Of a stretch of DNA of 45,571 nucleotides, positions 44,595 through 45,571 are shown in pieces. The DNA lies in NCBI RefSeq assembly GCF_014771645.1, contig NZ_CP061738.1, positions 713,373-758,943 of the forward strand, in the 5' to 3' direction. Source of the DNA: Candidatus Wolbachia massiliensis. Lineage in GTDB: Bacteria > Pseudomonadota > Alphaproteobacteria > Rickettsiales > Anaplasmataceae. The notes under the pieces are model-generated. The model made no database searches. It was not told the DNA's origin and worked only from the letters and a program-made list of their open reading frames with translations. How positions within the stretch are numbered: position 1 is the first letter of the stretch; the number at the start of each line of letters is the position of its first letter. The translations under genes were made by a program, and so were the position numbers.

Positions 44595-44680
44595 CCGCTA
44601 ACACTTAGCGGAATGATAGCAGCACCACAATTCATTACCCCACGTCATACCGCAATTCATTCGCGGTACCTCATAGATCT
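44595..44680. repeat. Palindromic elements, second site
   Basis: CCGCTA/TAGCGG (44595-44611) and ATACCGC/GCGGTA (44647-44668) repeat the pair of hairpins at 15295-15524 in the sucA gap. The rest of 44518-44769 has no gene. Confidence 0.65.
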
Positions 44681-44769
44681 TGCTAGATAGGAAGGACACA
44701 CAGAAATTATGAGTATGGTACTAAAAAGAAAGGTCAATTACTAGAAGCCACCAGCGGTAATTTTGAATC

Positions 44770-45491
44770 TTACTCCTCACCAATTTTGATGCCGCGTTCT
44801 TGACCGATAAGGATGCCTTCTTCTCTGCCTTTTTCAGTAGCGTCATCGAGTTTTTGGGCGAGGACAATCACGAATACGCTTGTTCGTAGGCTATAAATTC
44901 TCAGTTGAACCTGTTTAGCTCTTCATATGCTTTTTTAATTACTTCCTATTCAATTCCGTTTCACTAGTTTCATCTGCATATTTAAAGAACATTTTTCAAC
45001 TATGTTTTCCAACTTTCGTTTTGGGAAATTTTGGCAATTCAATAAACGTAAAATAAAAGTCTTTTAAATCGTGCGCATTGGTATTCTCATCCCGAATGGT
45101 GTGTTTTGATTTATATTCGGACTTGTCTGGAAACAGGATGCAATCCGCTATAGCAATAAAGATAATCTCTTTAAGATCCTGATATTGCTCACCCTTATCA
45201 GCCTGTCTTGAATAAGCTTTAGCAGCATAGTATTGGGCACGTTTTTCAAAACCTTTAGTTTTCTGCATTTCGACGATCCCATTTTCATCTCTGCAGAACG
45301 ATACTTTGCTTTTTGGAGGCAATTTCAGCATCCATGATAGTGCTGAGGAATTCTATTTCTCTTATTTCATCTTTGCCAGCAAGGCCCAAGATATCATTGA
45401 GAAAGTGAATAAGGATATCTTTATTCTTTTCAGTACCAAAGATGCGTCGAAAGGCTATATCGTTCTTCGGATCGAGAAATTTAGATAGCAA
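44770..45491 (-). pseudogene. Decayed Rpn/PD-(D/E)XK-nuclease-family transposase
   Basis: Relic of the recombination-promoting-nuclease family (PDDEXK_2) common in Wolbachia. The start (TTG at 45491) reads LSKFLDPKNDIAFRRIFGTE and IREIEFLSTIMDAEIASKKQ, then leaves frame near 45300; the next frame continues CRDENGIVEMQKTKGFEKRA to KVGKHS at 44996. Beyond that, pieces of the C-terminus (KLDDATEKGREEGILIGQE, ending at a stop at 44770) persist between stops. At least two frameshifts and several stops. Confidence 0.8.
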
Positions 45492-45571
45492 ATAAATCTA
45501 TAAGACGTTAATAATTATACACAATTCTGAGGAAATATTCAACATTTTTATGTTTGGAGCAGTAAAAAGGC

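Noticed and set aside
1-45571. CRISPR array
   Set aside because: The repeats are few, of unequal spacing and include inverted copies; there are no regularly spaced short direct repeats and no cas genes.

Overview
The window is an AT-rich stretch of an alphaproteobacterial chromosome that looks like a Wolbachia genome (Rickettsiales, Anaplasmataceae). The grounds are reduced but intact housekeeping genes in short, scattered operons, several intergenic palindromic and dispersed repeats, insertion sequences of the IS256, IS630 and IS5 families, a gene-transfer-agent-like tail gene, a split Mrp antiporter cluster, and acidic, low-complexity insertions in core proteins. Species assignment is by recognition of protein style and repeats, not by a database search. 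No rRNA or tRNA gene and no CRISPR array was seen.

Layout. Bases 1-812 hold no ordinary gene but carry a perfect-spacing sigma70 promoter (138-166), a foldable leader with an 11-codon mini-ORF, and pieces of dispersed repeats. Bases 813-7334 are housekeeping: ddl-ftsQ (cell wall and division), pdxJ (vitamin B6), an HU/IHF protein, rplM-rpsI, a TolC-like outer-membrane channel, a PopZ-like polar protein and rlmE. After a repeat-bounded gap come ccmB (haem export), dksA-like, a 440-bp dispersed repeat, an A-type Fe-S carrier, dgt and ribD.

Bases 12182-21452 are the accessory, rearranged part: a complete but frameshifted IS256 element with 8-bp target duplications, a Wolbachia-type membrane/coiled-coil protein, a PAS plus degenerate GGDEF protein, sucA, a GTA-like DUF2460 protein, an IS630 element whose transposase needs a -1 frameshift, a truncated second IS256 copy fused to it, and an HNH-type gene broken by an in-frame amber codon. 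Bases 21790-26811 are yihY, a short-chain dehydrogenase and carB. A second repeat copy with an IS5 relic follows, then an NTF2-fold membrane protein, rpoD, the mrpFG-DUF4040-mrpBC genes behind rpoZ, an orphan XRE regulator facing a perfect 16-bp dyad, and purE-mutL. A third repeat copy precedes purD, serS, a membrane-anchored Ulp1-like cysteine protease, dusB and pheT. The right end has two small unknown genes on divergent promoters and a decayed Rpn/PD-(D/E)XK transposase.

The most unusual points are: (i) palindromic repeat DNA inserted in frame into two essential genes (ddl and carB); (ii) a dispersed ~440-bp repeat, three copies, each carrying a sigma70-like promoter at the same end and two internal tandem units; (iii) a Ulp1-family protease with host-directed effector character; (iv) a hybrid IS630/IS256 junction that marks a rearrangement breakpoint; (v) an rlmE whose conserved N-terminus has no start codon.
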